A DNA stretch of 44,940 nucleotides. Source: Psychrobacter immobilis. Its GTDB lineage: Bacteria; Pseudomonadota; Gammaproteobacteria; Pseudomonadales; Moraxellaceae. The stretch lies in NCBI RefSeq assembly GCF_904846285.1, contig NZ_CAJHAD010000022.1, forward strand, positions 1 through 44,940, read 5' to 3'. Shown here one piece after another: positions 9,440-18,312 of this stretch. Below the pieces are notes generated by a model. The model made no database searches and had not been told where the DNA came from. It worked only from the letters and a program-made list of their open reading frames with translations. A program made the position numbers and the translations under genes. How positions within the stretch are numbered: position 1 is the stretch's first letter; every line of letters starts with the position of its first letter.

Positions 9440-9455
9440 ATGACTGAATAGTCAT
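9440..9455. promoter_or_regulatory. Candidate palindromic operator upstream of FadL-like paralogue 3
   Basis: ATGACTGAATAGTCAT has 6-bp arms (ATGACT / AGTCAT) around GAAT. The core TGACTGAATAGT recurs at 7681-7692 upstream of paralogue 2. The size and symmetry would suit a small dimeric repressor such as a TetR-type fatty-acid regulator, but no such regulator is in the window. Confidence 0.4.
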
Positions 9456-9543
9456 CAGACAGTATATTTATACAAAAATGTGCATATAAATCTATAATGA
9501 ATAGTGGTTATTATTTCTCGCTTGATGCCAAGTACTTTAATAC

Positions 9544-9825
9544 TTAATAATGTGGTGGTCTATCTGCCATAACATCAAACGGCGCCACACCGCCCTCTGT
9601 ATCTTGGCTTTGAACTTGCTTATAGATAAACTGCACTTGACGCTGCAGGGTCTGGATATCTTTGTCTTGGCGCGTAATAACCTCATCAAGCCGTTCTACC
9701 GTAACCTCAAGGTGAGAGAGGTTCATCTGTAATTCAATAACCTGTGCTTGTAAATCCACATAGATATCTGACAGCTCAGCTTGACGATTAGAGGCGTTTT
9801 TTTCTATCGAATTTGGTTCATTCAT
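9544..9825 (-). CDS. slyX: SlyX-like coiled-coil protein
   Basis: A 93-residue protein from the ATG at 9825, which I prefer to an in-frame start 42 bases upstream because GAGAAAAAT precedes it at normal spacing. The body is one long heptad-like coiled coil (YVDLQAQVIELQMNLSHLEV...). The C-terminus RPPHY is the hallmark ending of SlyX proteins. SlyX is a widespread small cytoplasmic protein of uncertain function, often found near peptidyl-prolyl isomerase genes. Here its neighbours are divergent uup and a porin gene. The assignment rests on length, coiled coil and tail. Confidence 0.75.
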   Translation of the reverse strand: MNEPNSIEKNASNRQAELSDIYVDLQAQVIELQMNLSHLEVTVERLDEVITRQDKDIQTLQRQVQFIYKQVQSQDTEGGVAPFDVMADRPPHY

Positions 9826-10014
9826 ATTTTTCTCAATACTAGATAATATAGTTATGGTCTTTATCAAATATCAGACACAACCATTTAAAGTAGACTTTAT
9901 AAAATAGTGTTTATAAAGGCATTTACGCATACTACAGTTAGGTGGCAGCATGTTATACTGCTGGGAATTTTGCAACAACCTCTATCTCACTATTATATAA
10001 GCTTAAGATACTCT

Positions 10015-11958
10015 ATGGCACTGATACATTTAAAAGATATTCACCTCGCTTTTGGCGTCGCTCCTGTCCTTGACGGCATTGATTTTGCTATCGATGCAGG
10101 CGAGCGCGTGTGTTTAATAGGCCGCAATGGCGAAGGCAAATCTACTTTATTTAAACTGATTAATGGCACATTATTGCCTGATAGCGGCGAAGTCATTATT
10201 AATAACAGTGTGCGCGTCGCCATGCTCGAGCAGGACGTGCCCGAGACCAGCGGTAGGATTTTAGATATTGTCATGGGTGGCAGCAAACGTACTGCCGAAC
10301 TGCTGATTAACTATAATGCACAAACTGATTTATGTGCCAACGGTGATATGGACGCCTGCGAGCGTATGGCGGACTTGCAGCATGATATTGATGCAGTGCA
10401 TGGTTGGGATTTAGAGCGAGAAGCGACGCGCCTAATTACTACTATGGGATTGGATCCAGAAGATGACTTGTCTTCACTCTCTGGTGGTCGTAAGCGACGT
10501 GTTTTATTAGCGCGCTCTTTAGTGACTAAACCTGATGTATTACTCCTTGATGAGCCAACCAACCATTTAGACGTTGATAGTATTGAGTGGCTTGAGCGTT
10601 TCTTATTAGACTGGCAAGGTCTGACATTATTATTCGTCACCCATGATAGAGCGTTCGTTAATAAACTGTCCACTCGCATTATTGAGCTTGATCGTGGTCA
10701 ATTGACCAGTTATGACGTCACTCAAGGCGAAGGTGGCTATGCCCGCTACCAAGAACTAAAAGAGCTACAGTTATTGGCAGAAGAAAAGAACAATGCCAAT
10801 TTTGATAAAAAGCTAGCGCAAGAAGAAGTATGGATTCGCCAAGGTATCAAAGCACGCCGTACCCGTAATGAAGGTCGTGTCCGTGATCTAAAAGCATTGC
10901 GTGAAGAACGTGGCGAGCGACGTGAGCAAGTGGGTAACGTTAACATTACCATGGGTCAAGGCGAGAAAAGCGGCAAGCTGGTTTGTAAAGTTAAAAATCT
11001 ACATCTGCAGTACGATGACCATGTATTGGTCGATAACTTTAGCACCACTATCATGCGCGGTGACAAGATCGGTATCGTTGGTCCGAATGGCGCGGGTAAA
11101 ACCACGCTTATTAAAGCCCTACTCGATATGTCTGACGATGATGTCATCAAAACCGGCAGCGTTGAATTAGGGACTAACCTAAAAATTGCATTTTTTGATC
11201 AGCTGCGTGATCAGTTAGATCTTGAAGCCAGTGTGGCGCATAACGTCTCAGAAGGTTCAGACTTCGTTGAAGTCGGTGGCCGTAAAACGCACATTATGAG
11301 CTATCTGCAAGATTTCTTATTTGCGCCAGAACGTGCCCGTACGCCTGTTAAAGCGTTATCAGGTGGTGAACGTAATCGTGTACTTCTTGCTAAGCAGCTA
11401 TTAAAACCTGCCAACATTCTGGTACTTGATGAGCCGACCAACGACTTGGATATGGCAACGCTTGAGCTACTAGAAGAATCAGTCGCAAGTTTTGGTGGTA
11501 CGATTTTGCTCATTAGTCATGACCGCTCATTTATGGATAACGTCGTCACCTCTACTTGGGTGTTTGATACGGATGAAGATGGCAAAGGAACCGTCAGTGA
11601 GTATGTCGGTGGCTATCAAGAGTATTTGGTACAAAAAACTCGTGAAGAAGCTTCGAAAGCAGCTAAAACTTCTAGTAATAATACGGCTAATAGCAAATCT
11701 ACTAATAAGTCAGCGACAGCTGTAAAACCTAATAATGCCGCTAAAAAGCTCAACTTTAACGACCAGCGCGAACTTGATAATTTACCCAAAGAAATCGCCG
11801 CGTTAGAAGCTGAGCAAACGCAACTACAAGAGAAGCTGGCTGACGGTTCGTGGTTTACAAAAGATATTGACGCCGCTACCGCTGCCAGTGAGCGTTTATT
11901 GGTCATCGAAGATGAGATGATGACTAAGCTTGAGCGCTGGCATACCCTTGAGAGTTAG
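10015..11958 (+). CDS. uup: ABC-F family ATPase Uup
   Basis: A soluble twin-ATPase protein of 647 residues. ABC domain 1 has Walker A GRNGEGKST, signature LSGGRKRR and Walker B LLLDEPTNHLD. ABC domain 2 has GPNGAGKTT, LSGGERNR and LVLDEPTNDLD. Between them is a charged, Arg-rich linker. After a Ser/Asn/Lys-rich segment comes a C-terminal coiled-coil region (residues about 580-647), as in Uup, where it binds nucleic acid. No membrane segments are present, so this is not a transporter. Uup is linked to suppression of transposon precise excision and to ribosome/branched-DNA functions. I chose MALIHLKDIHL as the start because ABC domain 1 begins there; the 36 upstream in-frame codons look non-coding. 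Confidence 0.9.
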   Translation: MALIHLKDIHLAFGVAPVLDGIDFAIDAGERVCLIGRNGEGKSTLFKLINGTLLPDSGEVIINNSVRVAMLEQDVPETSGRILDIVMGGSKRTAELLINYNAQTDLCANGDMDACERMADLQHDIDAVHGWDLEREATRLITTMGLDPEDDLSSLSGGRKRRVLLARSLVTKPDVLLLDEPTNHLDVDSIEWLERFLLDWQGLTLLFVTHDRAFVNKLSTRIIELDRGQLTSYDVTQGEGGYARYQELKELQLLAEEKNNANFDKKLAQEEVWIRQGIKARRTRNEGRVRDLKALREERGERREQVGNVNITMGQGEKSGKLVCKVKNLHLQYDDHVLVDNFSTTIMRGDKIGIVGPNGAGKTTLIKALLDMSDDDVIKTGSVELGTNLKIAFFDQLRDQLDLEASVAHNVSEGSDFVEVGGRKTHIMSYLQDFLFAPERARTPVKALSGGERNRVLLAKQLLKPANILVLDEPTNDLDMATLELLEESVASFGGTILLISHDRSFMDNVVTSTWVFDTDEDGKGTVSEYVGGYQEYLVQKTREEASKAAKTSSNNTANSKSTNKSATAVKPNNAAKKLNFNDQRELDNLPKEIAALEAEQTQLQEKLADGSWFTKDIDAATAASERLLVIEDEMMTKLERWHTLES

Positions 11959-12431
11959 TAGGTAGTATTTAAGAGCTGATATGAAACATAGGATTATTTA
12001 TTACCCTTCTACTCTAGCGTATATAGAAATCGCTACCGTTAGAGTGGTAATAAATAGCTTATGCTTATTTACAAGGGTGTGATGTGCTGAAAGTTAGTGA
12101 ACATTGTCTTGATTTCAAGTATCATTCCCTATTGCTGAATACCCTTATTTTTTATAAGGTCATCATTTATAACAGCCTTGCAAGTACAAAGACCCATGTT
12201 AAACATTGATAATTAAGGTGTTTTATACCTTTTATTTTGTTTAACCATCTGTCGTGCCCTATCAAGGTTGCTTTATTTTTAACACAATAATTTATTTTAT
12301 GACCAAAATAGCTTAGAATAGCAACAATTAGCAAAATTAGGCACAGCTAACGTGGCTTGATAATTGTAATTTTTCTAAGCCACAAACCCAGTGTGGGATA
12401 ATCCCATTTCATTCACCTGGAGGAAGTATTA
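11959..12431. other. Long intergenic region upstream of the bc1 operon
   Basis: 473 bases without a supportable gene. It must contain the petABC promoter. The last bases hold a strong ribosome binding site (GGAGGAAG) for petA. I see no clear terminator for uup here, and no confident promoter pair or riboswitch. Confidence 0.5.
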
Positions 12432-13016
12432 ATGAGCCATGCCGAAGGCGTTAATGTACAACGTCGTAGAGTTCTGATTGCCTCGACTGCCGTAATTGGT
12501 GCAGCTGGGGTAGCTGCTGTGGCAACACCTTTTGTCCGCTCTTGGACCCCAAGTGCTAAAGCTGAAGCTGCTGGTGCGGCGGTGACCCAAGATATTGGTT
12601 CTATCGAAGCAGGACAAATGATTGTCGTTAAATATCGCGGCAAACCTATCTTTGTGGTTAAGCGCACTGAAGAGATGCTCACGACACTTGATTCTGTAAA
12701 GTCGTTATTGTCTGACCCCGATTCTGATGCATCTTTACAACCTGAATATTGTAAAAATCCTGAGCGCTCTATCTCACCAGAAATACTGGTGGTAGAAGGC
12801 GTTTGTACGCATTTAGGCTGTGCACCAAACTATCGTCCTGATGTTGGCGCTGCTGACTTAGGTGGTAATGATTGGTATGGTGGATTTTTCTGCCCCTGTC
12901 ATGGCTCTAAATATGACTTATCAGGTCGTGTTTATAGTGGTGTCCCTGCGCCGCTTAACTTACCCATCCCAGATTACAACATGGATGGTACCATCTTGAC
13001 GATTGGGGAGGCTTAA
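12432..13016 (+). CDS. petA: Ubiquinol-cytochrome c reductase, Rieske iron-sulfur subunit
   Basis: Rieske subunit of the cytochrome bc1 complex (complex III), 194 residues. It carries electrons from ubiquinol at the Qo site to cytochrome c1. The N-terminus has a twin-arginine-like signal anchor (QRRRVLIAS) followed by one hydrophobic helix. The 2Fe-2S ligands are visible: box 1 CTHLGC (Cys125, His127) and box 2 CPCHGS (Cys154, His157). Cys130 and Cys156 would form the conserved disulfide. It is first of three tightly packed genes; petB starts one base after its stop. GGAGGAAG precedes the ATG. Confidence 0.97.
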   Translation: MSHAEGVNVQRRRVLIASTAVIGAAGVAAVATPFVRSWTPSAKAEAAGAAVTQDIGSIEAGQMIVVKYRGKPIFVVKRTEEMLTTLDSVKSLLSDPDSDASLQPEYCKNPERSISPEILVVEGVCTHLGCAPNYRPDVGAADLGGNDWYGGFFCPCHGSKYDLSGRVYSGVPAPLNLPIPDYNMDGTILTIGEA

Positions 13017-13017
13017 T

Positions 13018-14244
13018 ATGAGCATGGGTAAAAAATTAATGCATTGGGTAGACGCGCGCTTTCCTGCGACCGAAACCTATGAATATCACATGTCAAAGTA
13101 CTATGCACCAAAGAACTTTAACTTTTGGTACTTCTTTGGTGTGCTATCAATGGTGGTATTGGTCAACCAGTTAGTGACTGGTATTTGGCTGACGATGATG
13201 TATAACCCAAGTGCCGAAGGGGCATTTGCGTCTGTTGAATATATCATGCGTGATGTCAAAGGTGGCTGGCTCATCCGTTATATGCACTCGACTGGGGCGT
13301 CTGCGTTCTTCGTCGTCGTATATTTGCATATGTTCCGCGCCTTGCTATACGGTTCATACCAAAAACCACGTGAGCTTATTTGGCTCATCGGTATGGGTAT
13401 TTACCTAGCATTGATGGCAGAAGGTTTCTTCGGTTACCTACTTCCTTGGGGCAACATGTCATTCTGGGGTGCACAGGTTATCTTAAACCTACCTGCTGCT
13501 CTACCTGTGATTGGCGATGGTCTTGCTGAATGGGTACGTGGTGATTATATTATCTCAGGTATTACCCTAAACCGCTTCTTTGCCTTGCATGTCGTCGCTA
13601 TTCCACTAGTACTTGTGGGCTTAGTGTTTATGCATCTAGTCGCACTACATCATGTGGGTTCGAACAACCCTGATGGTATTGATATCAAGAAGCTAAAAGA
13701 TAAAAACGGTGTGCCATTAGACGGTATTGAATTCCATCCGTACTACACTGTGCATGACATGGTTGGTATTGTTGTCTTCTTTATCTTGTTCTTTGCCGTG
13801 GTATTCTTCTTCCCAGAAGGCGGCGGCTTCTTCCTTGAGCCACCAAACTTTGAGACAGCGAACTCACTAAAAACACCTGCACATATTGCGCCAGTATGGT
13901 ACTACACTCCTTTCTACGCCATTCTACGAGCCGTTCCTAATAAGCTTGGTGGTGTTATTGCAATGGGCGGTGCGATTGCATTCTTGTTCTTAATTCCATG
14001 GCTCGATAGATCACCTGTACGTTCTATACGTTATAAAGGTATTTTGTCGAAAATTGCATTGACTGTGTTTGCGATTAGCTTTGTGGTCTTGGGTTATTTG
14101 GGTGCGACACCGGCCTCACCAACAGCAACCATTATGGCGCGTATATTCACTGTATTGTATTTCTTGTTTTTCTTATTGATGCCGTTCTACACTGCTATTG
14201 AGAAGTGTAAACAGCCACCAGAACGCGTTACCGGAGGTCACTAA
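13018..14244 (+). CDS. petB: Ubiquinol-cytochrome c reductase, cytochrome b subunit
   Basis: Integral-membrane cytochrome b of complex III, 408 residues, with N- and C-terminal halves fused as in most proteobacteria. Visible features are GYLLPWGNMSFWG near the Qo site, paired heme histidines in helices B and D (HSTGASAFF... and FFALHVV...HLVALHH), and the Qo-site loop motif, here PVWY rather than PEWY. The ATG at 13018 follows GGGGAGG at good spacing. A TTG-initiated 5-codon extension into petA is unlikely. The stop overlaps the petC start by one base, indicating translational coupling. Confidence 0.97.
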   Translation: MSMGKKLMHWVDARFPATETYEYHMSKYYAPKNFNFWYFFGVLSMVVLVNQLVTGIWLTMMYNPSAEGAFASVEYIMRDVKGGWLIRYMHSTGASAFFVVVYLHMFRALLYGSYQKPRELIWLIGMGIYLALMAEGFFGYLLPWGNMSFWGAQVILNLPAALPVIGDGLAEWVRGDYIISGITLNRFFALHVVAIPLVLVGLVFMHLVALHHVGSNNPDGIDIKKLKDKNGVPLDGIEFHPYYTVHDMVGIVVFFILFFAVVFFFPEGGGFFLEPPNFETANSLKTPAHIAPVWYYTPFYAILRAVPNKLGGVIAMGGAIAFLFLIPWLDRSPVRSIRYKGILSKIALTVFAISFVVLGYLGATPASPTATIMARIFTVLYFLFFLLMPFYTAIEKCKQPPERVTGGH

Positions 14245-14957
14245 TGAACACGCTAATTAAATCCCTAGCTGGTCTAGGCTTAGGCGCGGCATTGACCTTG
14301 ACTGCTGGCACAGCAAGCGCATCAGGTGGTGGATGTGGTACTTTTACCAATGCAGATGGTGTGGTTGAACACTTAGCTTGTAGTACAGCTCCTATTGATT
14401 TTACCAATAAGGGTTCGCTACAAAACGGTGCGAAAATCTTCATGAACTACTGTGCTGGTTGCCATTCTGCACAGTACGTTCGTCACTCGCGCATTGCTAA
14501 AGATTTAGAGATACCACCTGAGTTGGTTGAAAAGTATTTGATGGTGACCACGGATCAAATCGGTGAGCACATCAATGCTGAGATTGACCCTGAAGTACAA
14601 GCATCATGGTTTGGCGCGGCACCTCCAGACTTGTCTCTTGAGACCCGTCTGCGCGGTGATGACTGGGTATACACTTACTTATTGTCGTTTTATGAAGATC
14701 CGAGTCGTCCTTGGGGCGCTAATAACCTAGTGCTTGCAAATGCTGCTATGCCGCACGTCTTGCATAATATGCAAGAAACCTTGAGTGAAGAAGAGTTTGA
14801 ATCTGAGGTTGGTGACTTGGTTAACTTTATGGCGTGGATGGCTGAGCCTGTTCGTCATGACCGTAAAGTGATTGGTTTCTTTGTGATTTTATTCTTATTA
14901 GTACTACTAATTCCAGTTTATTTATTAAATAAAGAATTCTGGAAAGACGTAAAATAA
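14244..14957 (+). CDS. petC: Ubiquinol-cytochrome c reductase, cytochrome c1
   Basis: Cytochrome c1 of complex III, 237 residues. A signal peptide (ending near ASASG) is followed by a periplasmic domain with one c-type heme site CAGCH (Cys70, Cys73, His74), and an AAMPH segment offers the axial Met. A C-terminal hydrophobic helix (about residues 208-228) anchors it in the membrane. Two extra cysteines (31 and 46) near the mature N-terminus could form a disulfide. It is last gene of petABC and is followed by a strong terminator. Confidence 0.96.
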   Translation: MNTLIKSLAGLGLGAALTLTAGTASASGGGCGTFTNADGVVEHLACSTAPIDFTNKGSLQNGAKIFMNYCAGCHSAQYVRHSRIAKDLEIPPELVEKYLMVTTDQIGEHINAEIDPEVQASWFGAAPPDLSLETRLRGDDWVYTYLLSFYEDPSRPWGANNLVLANAAMPHVLHNMQETLSEEEFESEVGDLVNFMAWMAEPVRHDRKVIGFFVILFLLVLLIPVYLLNKEFWKDVK

Positions 14958-14985
14958 TTAAGCAATAAAAGCCAAGATTTTATCT

Positions 14986-15017
14986 AAAAAAAAGCACTAC
15001 TTCGGTAGTGCTTTTTT
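14986..15017 (+). terminator. Rho-independent terminator of petABC
   Basis: A perfect stem (AAAAAGCACTAC / GTAGTGCTTTTT) is capped by the stable tetraloop TTCG and followed by a T run. Confidence 0.92.
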
Positions 15018-15150
15018 ATGTTTGAAAAGATTATCAAGCGGCAAATTAACTGTTAAGTGGTCGCCCTACGTGCAATGTTTACGTACGCTGCCTTGATAAA
15101 CGGAGCGACATTGTTTACGATAACAGGCTTTACTAATACATTAGGCTTTC

Positions 15151-15765
15151 ATGATTGATGCGAATGACATTCCAAGTAGTCAGCTGATTTTATACGCTGA
15201 TGATGGCTACGACAGTCATGTGGTGCGCCTATTGCTTGAAGAAAAGAAGCTGGCTTATTACTTGTCACGTTTGCATTCTGAACGTCCCGAAGATTTAACA
15301 GAGCTTAATCCATATCATACTTTGCCAGTGCTACAGCAGCGTGAAATTGCGCTGTATGAGATTAACGTTATTTTTGAATATCTTGAAGAGCGTTATCATG
15401 CCAATAAGCTCTTACCCGATACGCCGCAAGAGCGTGCACAGTTTCGCCAGTTGGCCTGGCGTATCCAGCGCGATTGGCTGGTACTCGGTAAGCGTCTACT
15501 GATGCATCCAGACAGTTTTAATAAAGCCCAAGCTGCTATGGCAAAAAAACAGCTGAGCGATTCACTAATTACTATATCACCACTGTTTGCGCATAAGCCT
15601 TATTTTATGGCAGATGAATTTGGTTGGTGTGATGTGCTGTTAGCGCCTCTGCTATGGCGGTTGGAAGAAATGGGTATTGAGCTACCGCGTGCTATTAGCC
15701 GACCCCTATTTGACTATCAAAAACGTATCTTTGAGCGTGATAGCTTTCAAAAAAGTGTACGTTAA
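15151..15765 (+). CDS. sspA: Stringent starvation protein A homologue
   Basis: A 204-residue glutathione-S-transferase-fold protein that in enterobacteria binds RNA polymerase and affects transcription under starvation. It has the thioredoxin-like N-terminal half (LILYADDGYDSHVVRLLLEE, with NPYHTLPVL at the cis-Pro site) and an all-helical C-terminal half. The GST catalytic Ser/Tyr context is degenerate, as in SspA. Position after petABC and before sspB matches the usual gammaproteobacterial order. The gap to sspB is 128 bases, so a separate sspB promoter is possible. Confidence 0.9.
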   Translation: MIDANDIPSSQLILYADDGYDSHVVRLLLEEKKLAYYLSRLHSERPEDLTELNPYHTLPVLQQREIALYEINVIFEYLEERYHANKLLPDTPQERAQFRQLAWRIQRDWLVLGKRLLMHPDSFNKAQAAMAKKQLSDSLITISPLFAHKPYFMADEFGWCDVLLAPLLWRLEEMGIELPRAISRPLFDYQKRIFERDSFQKSVR

Positions 15766-15893
15766 TTAGACAACCGTCTACTGCTACCTTAGAATAGAAG
15801 AATGCTAAAATGTGAGCAATTATTCTATAAATCCCCCTTTGTCGCTAAAATTTTTTAATCATTATTTAATATCATGAGTATAGGAAACCAACG

Positions 15894-16337
15894 ATGAGCG
15901 AAGAAACCACCTCTATTACCCCAACACGCCCTTATATGGTGCGCGCGCTATATCAATGGATAGAAGATAATGCACTGACACCTTATCTAATGGTGGACGC
16001 TACTGCCGACAACGTACAGATTCCTAGAGAACATGTACAGGATGGTCGTATTGTGCTCAATATTGCTAGCCGTGCAACCGGTAATATGAGTATGGAAAAT
16101 GATTATATTCATTTTAGTGCGCGCTTTGGCGGCGTCTCCCAAGAGATTTGGGTACCATTGACGGCGGTAATGGGCATCTATGCCAAAGAAAATTCACAAG
16201 GTATGTTTTTTGATCCTAATGAATATGATGACTATGAACCTGAAGATGATGCCGTTGCGAGTAGCAGCTCTAAAACAAACATTGTAGTTCCTAAGCCTAA
16301 ACGCGACAATAAAGCTGGCTTAAAAGTCTTAAAATAA
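15894..16337 (+). CDS. sspB: ClpXP protease specificity-enhancing factor SspB
   Basis: A 147-residue adaptor that in the known family delivers ssrA-tagged proteins to ClpXP. The N-terminal segment RPYMVRALYQWIEDN and the following strand with FSARFGGV and IWVPLTAVMGIYAKEN are family-typical. An acidic, then Ser/Lys-rich flexible linker leads to a C-terminal KAGLKVLK. This resembles the ClpX-binding tail of E. coli SspB (ending LRVVK). The downstream hairpin terminates it. Confidence 0.95.
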   Translation: MSEETTSITPTRPYMVRALYQWIEDNALTPYLMVDATADNVQIPREHVQDGRIVLNIASRATGNMSMENDYIHFSARFGGVSQEIWVPLTAVMGIYAKENSQGMFFDPNEYDDYEPEDDAVASSSSKTNIVVPKPKRDNKAGLKVLK

Positions 16338-16365
16338 GATCAGTATTAAAAATAGTACAAACAAA

Positions 16366-16396
16366 AAAGCTGGTCGTATTCAATACGACCAGCTTT
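16366..16396. terminator. Bidirectional hairpin terminator between sspB and dcd
   Basis: A near-perfect inverted repeat (AAAGCTGGTCGTA / TACGACCAGCTTT) lies between two convergent genes, with A and T runs on its sides. Confidence 0.85.
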
Positions 16397-16461
16397 CTTG
16401 TTTTTGGTCTACAAGGCTCTGCGTTTAAACTATTAAGTTCTTCGCGCTTACCTTCTCGTGA

Positions 16462-17037
16462 TTAAGTCCGCGGTAAAGTTACGCCGCGCTGGCCTTGGTA
16501 TTTACCACCGCGATCTTTGTAACTGGTCTCGCAGACATCATCAGCATCACTTTGGAAAAACAGCATTTGTGCCACGCCCTCGCCTGCATAAATACGTGCT
16601 GGTAAATTGGTGGTATTACTAAATTCTAACGTCACATGTCCCTCCCACTCAGGCTCAAGTGGTGTGACGTTGACGATGATACCGCAGCGCGCATAAGTTG
16701 ATTTACCAAGGCAAATCGTCAATACATCACGTGGAATGCGGAAATATTCCATCGTACGCGCCAAGGCAAAAGAGTTTGGCGGAATGATGCATTCGTCACC
16801 GATAACATCAATAAAACTTTTTTCATCAAAGTTTTTAGGATCTACAATCACTGAATGTACGTTGGTAAAGACTTTAAATTCAGGCGCACAGCGTACGTCA
16901 TAACCATAGCTTGAAGTACCGTAACTGACTAAACGTTCGCCGGCATCATTAAAGCGTACTTGACCCGCTTCGAATGGCTCAATCATGCCGTGTTCTTGAG
17001 CCATTTTACGAATCCAGCGGTCAGATTTGATAGACAT
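16462..17037 (-). CDS. dcd: dCTP deaminase
   Basis: Converts dCTP to dUTP plus ammonia, feeding dTMP synthesis. The length of 191 residues is normal for the family. Recognisable segments are [20 protein letters not shown] with the nucleotide-binding Ser/Arg, GHVTLEFSN with the catalytic Glu, and [12 protein letters not shown]. Start ATG is preceded by AAGGAATAAC. It converges on sspB across a shared terminator. It is a monofunctional enzyme; nothing suggests the bifunctional dCTP deaminase/dUTPase form. Confidence 0.95.
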   Translation of the reverse strand: MSIKSDRWIRKMAQEHGMIEPFEAGQVRFNDAGERLVSYGTSSYGYDVRCAPEFKVFTNVHSVIVDPKNFDEKSFIDVIGDECIIPPNSFALARTMEYFRIPRDVLTICLGKSTYARCGIIVNVTPLEPEWEGHVTLEFSNTTNLPARIYAGEGVAQMLFFQSDADDVCETSYKDRGGKYQGQRGVTLPRT

Positions 17038-17173
17038 TGTTATTCCTTAGCAGATATATAATAAAACTTATAATATGAATGGTATTTTGATAGCGACGAT
17101 TATACGGAATTGAGCGCTCAATTTATAGGCTTGCCTACGTTTAAAATAAATCTCTAGTCAAAATGATACTCGC

Positions 17174-18286
17174 CTACCATTTAGCAAAATGATCTTCTGC
17201 CAATCCCATCACATTATCAAGCTTAATCACTTCATCTCCTAGCCGTATCTCACCACTATAAAAACCAAGCCATTGCTCAAAGATACTGGCAAGCACACCG
17301 AAGTTATCAGTCTTTTTATAGGCAGTAATTGGCGTAAAGGTTAAATCAATATTAACCTTGCTCCAGCCGAGGTTTTGATGATAAACACGCCAAGTATTCT
17401 GCGCGGATGCATCCAATTCTTGACGTATAAACATCACAGGCGGTAAATACACTATCCGGTCATCGAGCCAGCACGCATTTTCACTGGCTCCGGTTTCATT
17501 GACACCCATCGATAAGTTCAATGTGAAATGACGACCGTCTGGTAAATATGTGTTAATACATGTCCAGAACCAATTGGTCTTGTGGCGCATAAAACCAAGC
17601 GTCCAGTCTAGATTGGCAATAGTCGTATCAGTAAAGCCTATTTGCTTAGCTTGGACATCTAAAGTACTAAGAGCATCAGTACTAAATTTTGAATTGGTTT
17701 TAATGGTTAAATGACCTGTAACCGCTGTGAGCGGCTCTTTTTGTGTGAATGTCCAACCGCGCCTACCTGTCGGTGTACAGATAGCAAGTGGCTCTGATCG
17801 CCGCGCTAATGTCGCATCTATAGCAATATACTGACTGTCTAACATTACTTTGATTTGTGTAGGCGTAAAATCCAATGTCACTGTCAGCTTATCATGAGTA
17901 AATGCCATTTGACCTTGGTAGCAATCGCCTTCTAATAGCGTCTGCCGAGTGAAAGGCTGCAAGGCTTCGCAAACCTCTAGCTCATTAGTTTCATCATTAT
18001 AAAGATAAACGAAGGCACTGGTCGCAAGCTTAATCGTCGCCAGTGCTAGGCAAACTCGATAAGGCGGCTGGATAATTTGGATAAAACAGAATTGGTTGGC
18101 TTTTAACTCTTTACGCCAATTTGGCAGCGCTTTTTGCGATATAAGATGACTATGATAGTCAAGATAGTTGATGCGCTTAACTTTACCAAATACGCCAAAG
18201 ATAGGTTGACCGTTTGGAATAAGCTGGTCAATCTCAACTGTTCTAAAGTGATTAACAATAGGTTGATTATTATCATTTTGCTTCAT
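17174..18286 (-). CDS. DUF2804-family protein
   Basis: A 370-residue protein that I recognise as DUF2804 from its overall pattern (IFGVFGKVKRINYLDY, GFMRHKTNWFWTCINTYLPDG, GASENACWLDDRIVYLPPV). No signal peptide or membrane segment is obvious. The fold in related annotations is predicted to be lipocalin/beta-rich, but no function is established. It lies 26 bases downstream of a small gene on the same strand, so the two are probably co-transcribed. A 136-base gap separates it from dcd. Confidence 0.75.
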   Translation of the reverse strand: MKQNDNNQPIVNHFRTVEIDQLIPNGQPIFGVFGKVKRINYLDYHSHLISQKALPNWRKELKANQFCFIQIIQPPYRVCLALATIKLATSAFVYLYNDETNELEVCEALQPFTRQTLLEGDCYQGQMAFTHDKLTVTLDFTPTQIKVMLDSQYIAIDATLARRSEPLAICTPTGRRGWTFTQKEPLTAVTGHLTIKTNSKFSTDALSTLDVQAKQIGFTDTTIANLDWTLGFMRHKTNWFWTCINTYLPDGRHFTLNLSMGVNETGASENACWLDDRIVYLPPVMFIRQELDASAQNTWRVYHQNLGWSKVNIDLTFTPITAYKKTDNFGVLASIFEQWLGFYSGEIRLGDEVIKLDNVMGLAEDHFAKW

Positions 18287-18312
18287 TTTTACGGCATCCT
18301 AGCCAAAATTCA

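Noticed and set aside
10041..11906. Several minus-strand open frames inside uup
   Set aside because: They are antisense to an intact, well-conserved ABC-F gene and have Ser/Arg-rich composition typical of shadow frames.
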